The notes: generated from the letters alone by a model not told the origin. Numbered from the stretch's first letter, positions 36,709 through 49,175 are shown. The stretch: DNA of 64,000 nucleotides from Bolinopsis microptera (GCF_026151205.1 NC_087073.1:8223411-8287410); one strand, 5' to 3'. Translations and numbers: made by a program.

Positions 36709-38622
36709 AGAACTAGCAGCATCACAATAAGATAACAGTGCACAGAACTAGCAGAATCACAATAAGATAACAGTGCACAGAACTAGCAGCATCACAATAA
36801 GATAACAGTGCACAAAACTAGCAGCATCACAATAAGATAACAGTGCACAGAACTAGCAGAATCACAATAAGATAACAGTGCACAGAACTAGCAGCATCAC
36901 AATAAGATAACAGTGCACAGAACTAGCAGCATCACAATAAGATAACAGTGCACAGAACTAGCAGAATCACAATAAGATAACAGTGCACAGAACTAGCAGC
37001 ATCACAATAAGATAACAGTGCACAGAACTAGCAGCATCACAATAAGATAACAGTGCACAGAACTAGCAGCATCACAATAAGATAACAGTGCACAGAACTA
37101 GCAGAATCACAATAAGATAACAGTGCACAGAACTAGCAGAATCACAATAAGATAACAGTGCACAGAACTAGCAGCATCACAATAAGATAACAGTGCACAG
37201 AACTAGCAGCATCACAATAAGATAACAGTGCACAGAACTAGCAGAAGCACAATAAGATAACAGTGCACAGAACTAGCAGAATCACAATAAGATAACAGTG
37301 CACAGAACTAGCAGCATCACAATAAGATAACAGTGCACAGAACTAGCAGCATCACAATAAGATAACAGTGCACAGAACTAGCAGAATCACAATAAGATAA
37401 CAGTGCACAGAACTAGCAGAATCACAATAAGATAACAGTGCACAAAACTAGCAGAATCACAATAAGATAACAGTGCACAGAACTAGCAGAATCACAATAA
37501 GATAACAGTGCACAAAACTAGCAGAAGCACAATAAGATAACAGTGCACAGAACTAGCAGCATCACAATAAGATAACAGTGCACAGAACTAGCAGAATCAC
37601 AATAAGATAACAGTGCACAGAACTAGCAGAATCACAATAAGATAACAGTGCACAAAACTAGCAGAAGCACAATAAGATAACAGTGCACAGAACTAGCAGC
37701 ATCACAATAAGATAACAGTGCACAGAACTAGCAGCATCACAATAAGATAACAGTGCACAGAACTAGCAGAATCACAATAAGATAACAGTGCACAGAACTA
37801 GCAGAATCACAATAAGATAACAGTGCACAAAACTAGCAGAAGCACAATAAGATAACAGTGCACAGAACTAGCAGCATCACAATAAGATAACAGTGCACAG
37901 AACTAGCAGCATCACAATAAGATAACAGTGCACAGAACTAGCAGCATCACAATAAGATAACAGTGCACAGAACTAGCAGCATCACAATAAGATAACAGTG
38001 CACAGAACTAGCAGCATCACAATAAGATAACAGTGCACAGAACTAGCAGCATCACAATAAGATAACAGTGCACAGAACTAGCAGCATCACAATAAGATAA
38101 CAGTGCACAGAACTAGCAGCATCACAATAAGATAACAGTGCACAGAACTAGCAGCATCACAATAAGATAACAGTGCACAGAACTAGCAGCATCACAATAA
38201 GATAACAGTGCACAAAACTAGCAGCATCACAATAAGATAACAGTGCACAGAACTAGCAGCATCACAATAAGATAACAGTGCACAGAACTAGCAGCATCAC
38301 AATAAGATAACAGTGCACAGAACTAGCAGCATCACAATAAGATAACAGTGCACAGAACTAGCAGCATCACAATAAGATAACAGTGCACAGAACTAGCAGA
38401 ATCACAATAAGATAACAGTGCACAGAACTAGCAGAATCACAATAAGATAACAGTGCACAGAACTAGCAGAATCACAATAAGATAACAGTGCACAGAACTA
38501 GCAGAATCACAATAAGATAACAGTGCACAGAACTAGCAGCATCACAATAAGATAACAGTGCACAGAACTAGCAGCATCACAATAAGATAACAGTGCACAG
38601 AACTAGCAGAATCACAATAAGT
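36709..38622. repeat. 35-bp satellite array, about 55 copies
   Basis: Unit: AGAACTAGCAGCATCACAAT followed by AAGATAACAGTGCAC, almost invariant. Variation sits mainly at three sites: the C/A in GCATC versus GAATC, GAAGC in a few units, and AAAAC for AGAAC. Variants are not random: blocks such as A, A, AAAAC+GAAGC, C, C repeat between 37380 and 37900, and a long run of identical C-type units fills 37870-38390. The last unit breaks off at AATAAG|TCCTG. No open frame of note. Confidence 0.97.
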
Positions 38623-38979
38623 CCTGACGGCTGACATCGATCAAGCATGAACCATGTCCCCACATGCACTGAATAACCGTGGAACATCCACAGTGGACAA
38701 GTACAACGAGGCGCTAGTTTGCTCCTAGATATCCCTTAGAATCTTGAATCATTTGATGGAATGTTTGCGAACCCAGAGTATCCAATTGTTTAAGAGTTTG
38801 TGATAGACTAAGAGCAATAAAAGAGTACCAGGTGATAACCGACTTTCATTTAGACCGGTGTAGTTTTGGTATTATTTCTTCTGGAGGAAGGATTGCAACA
38901 CCCAGCTGTATCTCCCAGATCCTTGGCATTGATCATGTGTTATCAGTAATCAGCTTTAAGCATAAGCATTGAACAATTA

Positions 38980-39331
38980 GGGGTCGTTCACTTATTACGT
39001 AATCACGTAAATACGAATAATTATGCCTTTATTGCAAAGTTCAGTAGGGATCACATCAAAGTGGTTAGGTTTAGATATTAGCGGTAGTGATTCAGTCCGG
39101 TAGTGATTCAGTCCTAAAATATACCTCAATCCCTACCAATAGTGATTGGTAGTGATTCAGTCCGTTAGGGATTCAGTCATGTAGTGATTCGGTCCGTTCA
39201 CCCAATTTTTTACCCCCTCCCCCCTCCGTAATCAGTTTAACACATAGCTATTGTGTCAAAATTACACTAGTGTAATCATTTGAAAAACCCCTCTTTCCCC
39301 TCGGCTAATTACGTAATATGTGAACGACCCC
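38980..39331. mobile_element. Harbinger-like MITE, 352 bp
   Basis: Terminal inverted repeats of about 24 bp starting GGGGTCGTTCAC and followed by TATTACGTAAT with one mismatch. The trinucleotide TTA flanks both ends (38977-38979 and 39332-39334), the PIF/Harbinger target. Inside is a degenerate tandem of GTAGTGATTCAGTCC (about 39075-39200). No transposase. Confidence 0.85.
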
Positions 39332-39726
39332 TTAAGACACATACGTTTAGACTCCTAAAACATAGCTTTGAAAAACACTAGTTTAAGGATGAAATTGGAA
39401 TTTTAATTTAGCTTTTGGGTTGTGCTTTATAACTAAGTAAAAATAAATCACTCCACCAATTCACAATAAAGCGAATACACTTATGTAAACTGCTTCGAAA
39501 GATGAATGAAAAGAAAGTTTTAAAAGTTCTAAATACAGCATATTATTTATATAATAGGAGTAGCAGAACTTGAAATCCCGTAGCAAAGTTGAAATCCCGA
39601 AAATTAATGTTAACTTACGTAAGTAGCATTAAAGTTACAAATTTTCATTTGTAATTGTAAAATTGTTTTTTTTGCACATTCATAAAAAACAAATGGTAGA
39701 ACAAGAGTTAATTCTTCCTAAATAGC

Positions 39727-40974
39727 CTACAACTTAGTGTCATCAACCTCCTCTTGTCTCCCTCTTTGAATTTCAACTGTTTCAATAACCTCCTCTTGTA
39801 CAATTCTCTTTGGAGCTGCATCAGTTTCATCATTAACACCATCTTGCCCCCTATTTTGAATTGAAACTGTTTCATTAACCTCTTCCTTTCTCCTTTTTAG
39901 AGTGGCATCGATTTCAATAACCTCATTTCGTATTCTCTTTTGAGTGGCATCAATTCGTAATGATTCATTGATGGTTCTAGCATTATCAATTCGGCCTGTT
40001 ATTGTTTGGGTACTTATGCACGGAAATATCCGCGACAAGAATTTTGCTTTGACGAAATCCCGGAAGCTTCTCAAGGAAATTGTGTAGATGAATACGTTAG
40101 CAATGTTATTTAAATATGGAATACACATACAGAACATGTACGTGTATCCATATGTAACTGCAAAACCATAAATCATCATAAAGACATATTGTCCTAATAG
40201 TGGCACAAAGCTCACACAATAGACAACTGCAATTAAAATGACGGTTAAGAGTCCCTGAAGATTAACAGATCTGCCTTGTCGACGACTCAATCTTACGGCT
40301 ATTACGATCAGCCAGAGGCCAGACGTCAATACAATAACAGTACAAAGAATTGTTACAATGAGTATTATGATTGCTGACTTGATAAACAATGCAGGTGGAA
40401 TCGTCAATTCACAACACAACAGATTTAAAAGATATCCGGTGTAAATAGTATCTTTTCGGAGAACCAAATTCAACATAAGGACTCCTGATAAAGTCCATAT
40501 GCACCCGCCCAGAATGTGTCCTTGTCGACGAGTCCATCTTGTACCCCTGAACGGAAACAAGATAAAAGCGAGCTTGCAGCAATTCAGAGCAGTGATCAAA
40601 AGACCGCTTAGACACACTAGAAACCATTTCGAGTATGCTTGAAAGGCACAGAATAGTTCACCTAACAACCAACGATCCGCAATGGTCGCCAAGCTAGTAG
40701 GGAAAAGAATAATGAGTGTAGTCAGGAGATCCAGAACAGCGATATGTTGAATAAGTGCGGTTGTAATCTTGTCCAACCTTATTGCTTTCTTTTTAGTTGC
40801 TATTAAGATTATAGTACTTCCAATCAGTCCAATCAGTGTGCCGAAAAGGAAGAACGTAGAGAAAAGTGAACGAGCCAAATCAGGGTTTACATCTTTGTTG
40901 AGCGAAAAGTAAAAATACATCGTGTATTTCTCAAACAGACTTTCGTTGTTGAAAGGAAGTGGAACCAATACCAT
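39727..40974 (-). CDS. Rhodopsin-like GPCR 4
   Basis: Single-exon receptor, 415 residues. Same plan as GPCR 2: helix 1 LFSTFFLFGTLIGLIG, IAVLD in helix 2, GELFC in helix 3, a DRY replacement NCCKLAFILFPF, LLCCEL in extracellular loop 2, helix 7 NVFIYTISL, and helix 8 SFRDFVKAKF. Its tail is long (about 90 residues) and built of degenerate repeats of the type DATxKRxxxEVxE / ETVxIQxxGQ, acidic and polar, possibly for partner binding. The flank upstream (ATTTTTC...GCTAAGGGTACAAAAT) resembles that of GPCR 2. Ligand unknown. Confidence 0.9.
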   Translation of the reverse strand: MVLVPLPFNNESLFEKYTMYFYFSLNKDVNPDLARSLFSTFFLFGTLIGLIGSTIILIATKKKAIRLDKITTALIQHIAVLDLLTTLIILFPTSLATIADRWLLGELFCAFQAYSKWFLVCLSGLLITALNCCKLAFILFPFRGTRWTRRQGHILGGCIWTLSGVLMLNLVLRKDTIYTGYLLNLLCCELTIPPALFIKSAIIILIVTILCTVIVLTSGLWLIVIAVRLSRRQGRSVNLQGLLTVILIAVVYCVSFVPLLGQYVFMMIYGFAVTYGYTYMFCMCIPYLNNIANVFIYTISLRSFRDFVKAKFLSRIFPCISTQTITGRIDNARTINESLRIDATQKRIRNEVIEIDATLKRRKEEVNETVSIQNRGQDGVNDETDAAPKRIVQEEVIETVEIQRGRQEEVDDTKL

Positions 40975-43090
40975 TTTTCTTGCTAAGGGTACAAAATTAA
41001 TGGCACAAAAGTAATGGTAACAGATTGTTTGAAAAATTAATTTCTAATTTTTAGAAACCTGTAAAATGCTGGGCTTGCCATTCTCCTCCTTAAAGAAATG
41101 ATATGTCACTGAACCTATTTAAATTTGATAGATCTATTTAGACGGCCTCAATGTTAATGTGGCTCCTGCTGTTTGGGGACCGGTTTCTGAAACACCGGCC
41201 AATGCAGTTTACAAAATCAAACAATATAATTTTATTTAATATTGATATAATATAAATGAAAATGAGAATTGAACATTATGGTGTAACCTTTATTATTTAA
41301 TAAAACTTGCACATTATGATTTATTAAAAACACAGTAAAAAATAACTTGATTTGATACGATACGACAAATGATCGCACGCACTAATTCTGGGCCACGATG
41401 AGCCCAATCCCATTTCTTATCAGCATATCTGCTACCGCTGCTATAAGTGTTGGTTCAGCCGAATAAATTATTATCAACTAGAACTTCAAGTTTATTAAAA
41501 ATAATGTAAATAGTGTAAATTTGTATGGCTGAAATGTAACGCTTGATTCTCATATATAATTGAATTTTAGCAAGCAACGTTACGCCACTGATATAAGTCT
41601 GCCAGTTTTGGGCGAAAGCGGTGTAACTGTAAATTGTAATTCTCCGTGGCAGTATCAGTAGTACAGGAGAAAAAACCAACAAAATTATGTCTTCCATTTT
41701 ACAACTCAATTGTAGAGGCAAACATTTATCGAAGCAGAGCAGTAAAACTAAATGGTTGTAGAGCACAACAAGAAAATTGAGAATGATCTTGTGCGAGGGT
41801 ACGGACCCAAATGTCGTTTCTAACCCAAATTATCTTTAAGGAGGCTTCTCATCAGTAGCCCTGACTCACTCGGTTTCTGAACTGTAATTCTGATGGCTTC
41901 CAGGCGGCTTACCATCCCAAAAATTAATGATACTTAGTAAACTACTAGCGGTTATAGTCGATCACACGTTGCAATTATCTACGTTCGAGCTGCAGCTCTC
42001 TCTCTACAAATAAAATTGGTATCTCTAATTATGACAGGAGGGCGAAGGACACAATGGTGATACTTTCTTACAAGGGTGAACACTTTAAGGACCCATACGC
42101 TGCAAAACGTCTGTGACGTTCAGCCCAAATTACTTCTCAGAAATCTTGCGCATCATTTCCACACCAAACAATATTTTGAGAAAATACATTTCTGTAATCA
42201 ATGTTGAACTTGTAATAACTGTATAACTTCAATTCAATGCTTACTACGGTCAGCTATTTTTGCTTTTAGCCTCTCCTTAGAATCATACCCGATACCACAG
42301 AACACCTCAAAGTATGAAAGAAGTTAGGAGCGAAGAAGTTAGGAGCGAAGAAGGAGCATGCGAAGAAGAAGCATGCGTGCAAATACATACGATGGTTGAG
42401 GTTACGTGTTACGCCCTGTATTGCTGGGATATGGCTAAGGTATACCACACGAATGATAGCTATAGTGTCCAATATAGAGATCTCAAACCATACAATGAAA
42501 TTTATAACAGTGCTATGAGTATGGGTCAGCTGGTAGAAGCAACATATATATCAATATAATGTAGCCTACATTCTTGTACTCTTTCTTTGTCGGAAGCCCA
42601 CTTCTCTCTTAGAGATCAGGAAGTAGGAACTCTTTGGCGGCTTGAGATTTCTCTCTAGAAGTAAAAACAGTTGCCTTGTAGGTAAACAGTCGCTCTGATA
42701 AAGCAAAATGCGACGGCTACTCGGACTCTAATAAATAATAAATACGGATCATTAAATACCAGGATTATGTTTTATGCTTAAATCAAATGTAGAATATTCA
42801 AGAAATTCATTACACTGATCAACCAACTTGCTGACATAACATTTTGTTTAACCTAACGCCATTATAAATTATAAGATCAAAGAATATTGAAAGTAAAATT
42901 TGTCTTAGCTACGATCCCGGTCCCAATTTAGGCTTAATCCCGGTCCAGGTCGTATTCCCGGTCCCAGTCTTATTTCCGGTCCCGGCACTTTTTCCCAGTC
43001 CCGGTTCCGGCCAAAAAAGCGGTCCCAGTCAATCCTTGTATATTGTAGGTGCAGTAAAATTTTGCAAATAGTCTCACATACATACATGCT
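40975..43090. other. Intergenic, one GC-rich minisatellite
   Basis: No gene supported; short frames (up to 103 codons, minus, about 41455-41766) are unrecognisable. A degenerate CCCGGTCC repeat (TTCCCGGTCCCAGTC type) fills 42911-43030. GTTAGGAGCGAAGAA is tandemly repeated at 42322-42355. Confidence 0.5.
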
Positions 43091-43094
43091 ACAT

Positions 43095-44460
43095 GAAGAG
43101 GTCTCCTCCTAGTCGTTGGAGTGGCCTGCATCACACACATCTCTTCTACGGCGTAACATGTTCCTCCATTCCACTCGTTTTAGAGCTAACTGTTGTACTG
43201 CGTTTCTGCTGATGTTATCGACACCTCATGTTAATTCAGCCGCATCCTCGAGTACACAGGCCATCCAGCCTTTGCGGGGTCGTCCTCTCAGTCTCTTTCC
43301 ATAGTTTGGTTTTCAATCCAGTAAGAAATTGGGAAACCCTGTCTCTGCCATTCTGACAACATGTCCGTACCACCCTAGTCTAGCCAAACCGATGAAAATT
43401 TCAAAAGACTTAATTCCAGCACGCCTGAGAACTTTTTCATTGGAGACATGGAAGGACCACTTTGTCTTCAAGATTCTTCTCAGGGAGGTCAGATGGAAGA
43501 CCTCAAACCGTTTCATCTGCTTCTTTGTTGTGTTCCAGACTTCAGCTCCATATAACAGAATAGTAATAACAGCAGCCTTGTAGATACGGATCTTGGTGGG
43601 CGTTCTTATAGTTCGACTGTTCCATATCTTCCAAAGCTGATGGAACGCACCATTAGCACGCTGGATCCTGATGTCAAGATCTCGGTCAATGGTACCCTCC
43701 CCATTGATGTTGGCTATAAGATAAACAAAGTTGCTGACCTGTTCAACAGGTTCTCCCTCCACTGTTAGCTTTATACTGTCTCTTTCGGTGTAAGGTCGCT
43801 GGGACACACACTTGCTGATCGCCATGCATTGTGTCTTTTTAGCGTTGATCTTTAACCCAGCATAAGAGGTGTAATAAGCGATAAGATCAGTGGACTCTTG
43901 CAGCCCTTCTTCAGTATTTTCCATCACTGCCAGATCATCAGCGTAGTCACTATCCATGATAACTTTTTCATCTGCACCCTTCAGTTCCTTTTGCTTGCAG
44001 TACAGCACCATGACTGATTGCCTTGTGAACCTCGGCCAAAAAGATTCCAAAGTTCAGACAAAAATTAAATACAGGAAGGCCCTGGATATCACCCTGTCCA
44101 GTGCCTGAATTAACAGAGAACCAATCAGACTTTCACCATTAACCCTGACAGCACTCATGGTTCCGTTGAAAAATGCCTGAAAGAATGTGAAAGATTCTAA
44201 CATATTTCTCAGGAAGTCCATAGTGTCTCATGCTTGACCGAATAAACTCTCTTCTGATGGAATTAAATGCTGCCTTAAAATCAATGAAATTAACATAAAG
44301 TGGAATGTTAAACTCAATTCAGTTTTGAATAATTTCGATCGAGCATCGCCCAAAGTAAAAAAGTAAGTAAGTTGTGAATAATGGTGCGGGTGGAATAAAT
44401 CTGATCAATACATGAGCGGTTCCGTCTGAACCTACACTGATTTTCCCTAAGAAGACACTC
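43095..44460 (-). mobile_element. Decayed RTE-like LINE, RT to 3' end
   Basis: Read on the minus strand from about 44460: QCRFRRNRSCIDQI, then VNFIDFKAAFNSIRRE, GTGQGDIQG, SDYADDLAV and NAKKTQCM, followed by LLYGAEVW, LRRILKTKW, LGWYGHVVRM, RLRGRPRKGWM. This is the order of an RTE/BovB-type polymerase. Several frame changes and stops break it; the longest open piece is 245 codons (43313-44050). An older insertion than those at 17611 and 55053. Confidence 0.85.
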
Positions 44461-45326
44461 CATTCCAACATCCAGCCTCTTAAGGGGACATACACAAAAA
44501 CCTTTTATGCCGTGGCCCTGTAGTTAACTTCATATTTAGAAAGTATACATAAAAACAATAAGAATAAGATGTGGTACATTATAAGAGCACTCACTTTCGA
44601 AAGAATAAATATTTTCTTTTTCGAAAGTTTTGGAAATTTTGAAAAGTTTGTCACTGTAATACCGATATTTTAGTCATTTTAAACGTTTTTTGGCTGTTTA
44701 AAAAAAATGAACATTACTAATACTTACAATCCGTACAAGAAGCCCTTGAAAGGATTATATAATTGAACAATAAATGACGAAGGTACAGACAAAACAAGCT
44801 CGAAAAAAGAAAAATTGAAATTTTTGCCTACTTCTAAAGTTATACATTTACATTTCACCAATCACCCGGATCAGCAGATATCGCTTCAAAAATTCTTGTG
44901 AGTGTAGCTGATGATCATATCAAACTTTTTGGAGTAGGATTTCTCTCAGATTTGAGTTTTAAGCTAAGAAATGTGGTCTCAAACGACTTAGTAAAATTCA
45001 TCGTAAAAAAGAGCAACAAATGGCAGATTTAAGGCTTAAAATGCCTATAGGTAACTCAAAAAGTATCAGTTTTTTGGAAATAATTTATACAGAATCGTAA
45101 TCAGCTTGATAAGACGAATTTTTTACTTTTATACGTTCATTATGTGTGATCAAGTGATTGGGTTGAGGCTAGATCCGCATTATGGGAATCGTGCAGAGAG
45201 CCCAATTACGATGTCGTAATTGGGTAGGGACAGGGTAATCATTGATTACCCAATCAATTTTGCTAACGAGATAAACAAATTGCTTAATAACTTCGTCATT
45301 TTAAATCCGTTTCGCACCATCTTTTT
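44461..45326. other. Intergenic, nothing recognised
   Basis: AT-rich. A small inverted pair (CCAATTACGATGTCGTAATTGG, and GGTAATCA-T-TGATTACC) lies at 45203-45252. No gene. Confidence 0.45.
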
Positions 45327-45425
45327 TACCTGGGGACCTCAGGGCTCAGGCTATCATGTTCATGAATAGAGATTCATCACGAATAGAGATTCGGCGGAAT
45401 GACAGGCTGAGCGCGGCCTAGTAAC
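45327..45425 (+). repeat. Two-hairpin dispersed repeat, copy 2
   Basis: Same order as the copy at 8118: TTACCTGGGGACC, CTATCATGTTCATGAAT, AGAGATTCGGCGGAATGACA, GGCTGAGCGCGGCC, TAGTAAC. It has a short internal duplication of GAATAGAGATTC that lengthens it. Confidence 0.8.
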
Positions 45426-46016
45426 ATCTTTTCTGATTATATTCCGGATTAAATGATCTATTGCAATATGTTACAACGGAGTCTCTAACATGTTCATAAA
45501 CACGAGTATAAGCAATTCAATGTTGATTGGGTATGCAGGCCCCCAAAAATCGAATTTTCAAATTAAGTTATTAAGTTAATTTTTATTATACTTATAGGGG
45601 TCATACCCTCCTGGCTTGCCTGGGGCTGGAGGGACTTTTCAACTCAAATGCAATTTAAAATATAAAAGAGAAAACGTGGTTAAGACTGTATTTTTGCCCT
45701 AAGTTGGGAAATTAATTTTACTCAGCCTACGCCCTACGGAAATGAAATCATAGACTCGCATCCACAGAATTGCTCTAACCAGATAACTATATATAAGCGC
45801 TCCTAGTCCTACTAGTACTAAATCGCTCGCCCAAATTTTAAGAAAATTCTTGTGAAAAGGCCCTTTAGGCATGAAAGTGATCATTATCGGTGTATTTTTG
45901 GACGCTGATTCCGAATCACCCCCCATGACGTAGGGTTAAAATGCTTCCCTGTAGAGTTATGGGCAAAAAACCGTTTTGGTCACGTGACAGGCTAGTAAAA
46001 CGTGAATTCGATTATT

Positions 46017-46106
46017 TAGGGCTCGGGTTAGGGTTAGGGTTGTGGTTAAGATTATGGATAGCTTCGGGGTTATGGTTAGGGTTAGGGTTGGGATTAGGGT
46101 TTATGT
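46017..46106 (+). repeat. Interstitial TTAGGG telomere-like tract
   Basis: Two short runs of GGGTTAGGGTTAGGG separated by degenerate units (GTGGTTAAGATTATGG, GGGGTTATGG). About 90 bp in all. It points to TTAGGG telomeres in this organism and to an old repair or telomere-capture event. CACGTGAC boxes lie on both sides (45979 and 46145). Confidence 0.8.
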
Positions 46107-46944
46107 AAAACCGTTTTGTACGGCTGCAAAACCAAAAAAACCAAAGTCACGTGAAATTTTTCGGCGAGTGATTTAGTAAGATCAGCCATATATAAGCAGT
46201 AAGAGCCTCCGCGCTTGCAGTAGTATAGCAGTAGTATAGCGCCCGCCGTAGTAGTTATAGTTAGGTGAATCCACAGACCACATCAGCTCCCGTATAGGAT
46301 TATGTAAATCAAAATATTTCATCTTTCGTCGCCTAGACCGGACTTACAGAGATCTATTCATTATTCTAAATCCAGTCCCTTGTATATGAAATAATATAAA
46401 TATACATTAATATACAGGGGGAGCCAAACGTCAGTGCACATACGTTACTGTTAGGTCTTATAGTTATACCACCCTCATGTTTCATATCAGACATCAATTT
46501 GCCAGGTCGAGGTTTAAAAGAACTCATTTTACTTCCTCGCCAGTTAAGGTAGTCGTATTCTCAATGTAATTGTTTCTCCGTTAACAAGCTTTGCTCCAGC
46601 AGTTCAATGCAAGTTTGTGCACTGAATGTGAAGTACGGCAGCGTTGTATAGGTCGAAACATCAGCGGATGTATGCAAATCAGACGTGGATGTACTAAAAA
46701 CACGTTTACGCACTGGTGTAGAAGGAAGTGACTTACGTTGGAATCAGGAATGTAGCTAGTGCTACCTCTCCAGTCTCCATGAGGCAGCGAGGAGGGTGTC
46801 GTGATACAGCGTTTATAGGTACAGCGCTACAAATACTGTCGGATGACCCACCCTCAAAGTCGGGAAGATTGCACATGTTTGAATCAACTAAAACAAGACT
46901 ATACAAAGAAAGCGAGCTAGCTAGATGAGCAAGAAATAACGATG

Positions 46945-47090
46945 CGAAATAGATAAGGTTAACGGCTGTACTGATGCGAAATAGATATTGATAAGGTAAA
47001 CAGCTGTATTGATAAGGTAAACAGCTGTACTGATAGATAAGGTAAACGGCTGTACTCATAAGGTAAACGGCTGTAATGATAAGGTATGAG
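46945..47090 (+). repeat. 21-bp minisatellite, about six units
   Basis: Units of GATAAGGTAAACAGCTGTACT with drift. The CAGCTG/CGGCTG core recurs in each unit. Antisense it makes a repeated CLPYQYS-like frame that is not a gene. Confidence 0.85.
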
Positions 47091-47421
47091 TAAGGAACGA
47101 TCCTACCAACTCCATCTAGGGGATGTTTAAAAAATGAACTCCATTCTGGGATGGACTACCGGGACAGAACCCCATATTTAAATGTTAGATTCTAAGGCTT
47201 CCGGTATGGACACAATTTTGATCTAGTCGTCGAGCTGCGTCCGTCTCATAGACCCAAAGAATGAATTATGCAACAAACTGCGGCAAATTTTACAAAATTA
47301 ATAGCAGTGACTCATTGTTATAAGTGTGGTCGTGGCGGTGGATGTAATGTGTAATGACAATGAGCTTGAAGTTAGACTTGTTCGACTATAATTGCTCTCT
47401 AATACTAAGCTTAGAGTTAAT

Positions 47422-47500
47422 GTTACTGGGCGGCGCTCAGCCTGTCATTCCGCCGAATCTCTATTGTTAATGAACATGATAACCTAGGGTCCCCAGGTAA
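47422..47500 (-). repeat. Two-hairpin dispersed repeat, copy 3
   Basis: Inverse of the copy at 8118: starts GTTACTGGGCGGCGCTCAG and ends GGTCCCCAGGTAA. It lies directly beside the LINE remnant that begins near 47525. Confidence 0.8.
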
Positions 47501-47524
47501 AGTTAATGTCAATGGTACTATGTC

Positions 47525-48690
47525 GCTTGAGTTCTGGAGCTTTCTTGATGTATTTCAGGGGGACTGTCTGTCTGGGTGCCTGTTAGTAGTATGTGTATAC
47601 ACAATACTATATTGTGTATACACATACTACTCCTGTCTACCCCTGTGCTGATTGGAGCCTTGTGTGACCTCAGAATTCAATTACCGAACTCGGACTTGCC
47701 CTAGACACAAATGACCTTGTCACGTTACTGAGGCACTGCTGCATACAAGTGCCGCAGACGTGTGCCGCAATAACGCAATAACGTGACAAGGTCGTCTCCC
47801 TAGATAGTATATAGTTATACTGAGTAGCGAGTACGCTGATGATGTTGACTTCAATGACGAAGAGGAAGAAAACTTGATAACTCTTTTGCCAACAGCAACT
47901 GTGAACTGAGATTCACAAAGATTTACAAAGATTGGAACCTCTTTGTCAACGAAGATAAAAAAGACTTCACGCATGTTTACTTAGCAAAGTCAAGTGAGAA
48001 AGACGAGCAAGGTAAATTGATTGCTGGCAATGAATTACGGAGAAAGAGCACCACACTCGGTTCCATGTTACAATGTAGCAAGGAAGAAATCACTCGGCGG
48101 ATTAGTCTACGTTATGCTGCTTTCAACAAGTATAACAAAGCCTGGAACAACAAGATCCCTTTGGACAACAGACTTCTGCTGTATGAGGCACTAGTTGTTT
48201 CTGTTATGAGAGATAACTCTAGCTGCAAGTCAGTATTAGAGAAACTTGATGTTGTTCATAGTCGTCATCTTGATCTAAGAAACATTTTGAATTATCGTTA
48301 CCCTAACATTATTTCTAACGTTAACTTGTATAAACGCTGTAATGCGGAACCATTTACCATTGTCAGCAAGAGTGGACATAAATCGATGGAGAATGTTGGG
48401 TCATGTTTTACGTGGACCTACTGGTGGTCCAGACTATAATACTAATAGTAATAGCTCGCTTGTATTTGCTATTAACACTGCAGTACCCAGGGCGAGTCGG
48501 ACGACCGCAAACTAACCTGTTTTCGTTGATTAAGTGTGATTTAAGTGACTGTAATATTTTCTTGAATAATTTAAGTGATCTTTCTTATTTAAGAAACTTA
48601 GCGTTGAACAAAGTTCTTTGGAGAAGATTTCAATTTAATAAAGATTTACTTTCAGTAATTTTTGAGAAAGATTAGGCAGCAGCGTTGTTA
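47525..48690 (+). mobile_element. LINE remnant of the 17611 family, with two palindrome inserts
   Basis: The order QGDCLSGCL, EYADDVDFNDEEEE, NEDKKDFTHVYLA, GNELRRKSTTLGSML, RYAAFNKYNKAWNNKIP, HRRHL-like HSRHLDLRNILN, GRVGRPQTNLFSLI follows the LINE at 17611-20235. It is broken in several frames; the open pieces are 48017-48439 and 48403-48675. A 45-bp palindrome (47587-47631) and an 80-bp inverted-repeat insert (about 47710-47790, ends GACCTTGTCACGTTA) interrupt it. Confidence 0.85.
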
Positions 48691-49175
48691 AGATTTTAGC
48701 CATCTGTTGCTTAGAACTTTAGTATATATATGCAGTGACTATGCCGGCGCTTATAATTCAGAGAGCATCCCTTCAAGTCGGCCTTCTGGACTGCAGAGAA
48801 AGAGGTACAAATGAATCAATCGTAATACTATCTTAGAAATTGTCATAAAAACAATCTTTACATGTATTGTATTTTACAGTTATAAGTTATAACATTTCAC
48901 ATGCTTTTCGGAGAAAACAGTCGCAATCATCATCATTTAGAATCACCACAACAAGGTTGTAGTCAAATCAGACTCCCATTTATGATCTTTCCGCTCAGAC
49001 ACTACTTGTACTACTTTATAAAAGATAAAAATTTCAAAATAAAAGATCGACCACTAGATCATATCATCCGAAATCGTAGAAACACCGACCACATGAAATT
49101 CGGACCTGTCGTGTGCTGAACATTGTAATCGAACATATAATTGTTAAAAGTATAAAATGTAAAATATGATATAAA
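48691..49175. other. Spacer, nothing recognised
   Basis: Region downstream of the DENND5 stop codon; would include its 3' UTR. No supportable gene; the 72-codon plus frame at 48901 shows no domain. Confidence 0.45.

Noticed and set aside
36709-38622. CRISPR-like array
   Set aside because: Units are contiguous 35-bp repeats with no unique spacers, in animal DNA; it is a satellite.
41455-41766. 103-codon minus-strand gene
   Set aside because: No domain, no clear membrane pattern or splice context, AT-rich sequence where such frames arise by chance.
46733-47059. 108-codon minus-strand protein with CLPYQYS repeats
   Set aside because: Its N-terminal half is the antisense of a 21-bp minisatellite; the remainder has no recognised family.
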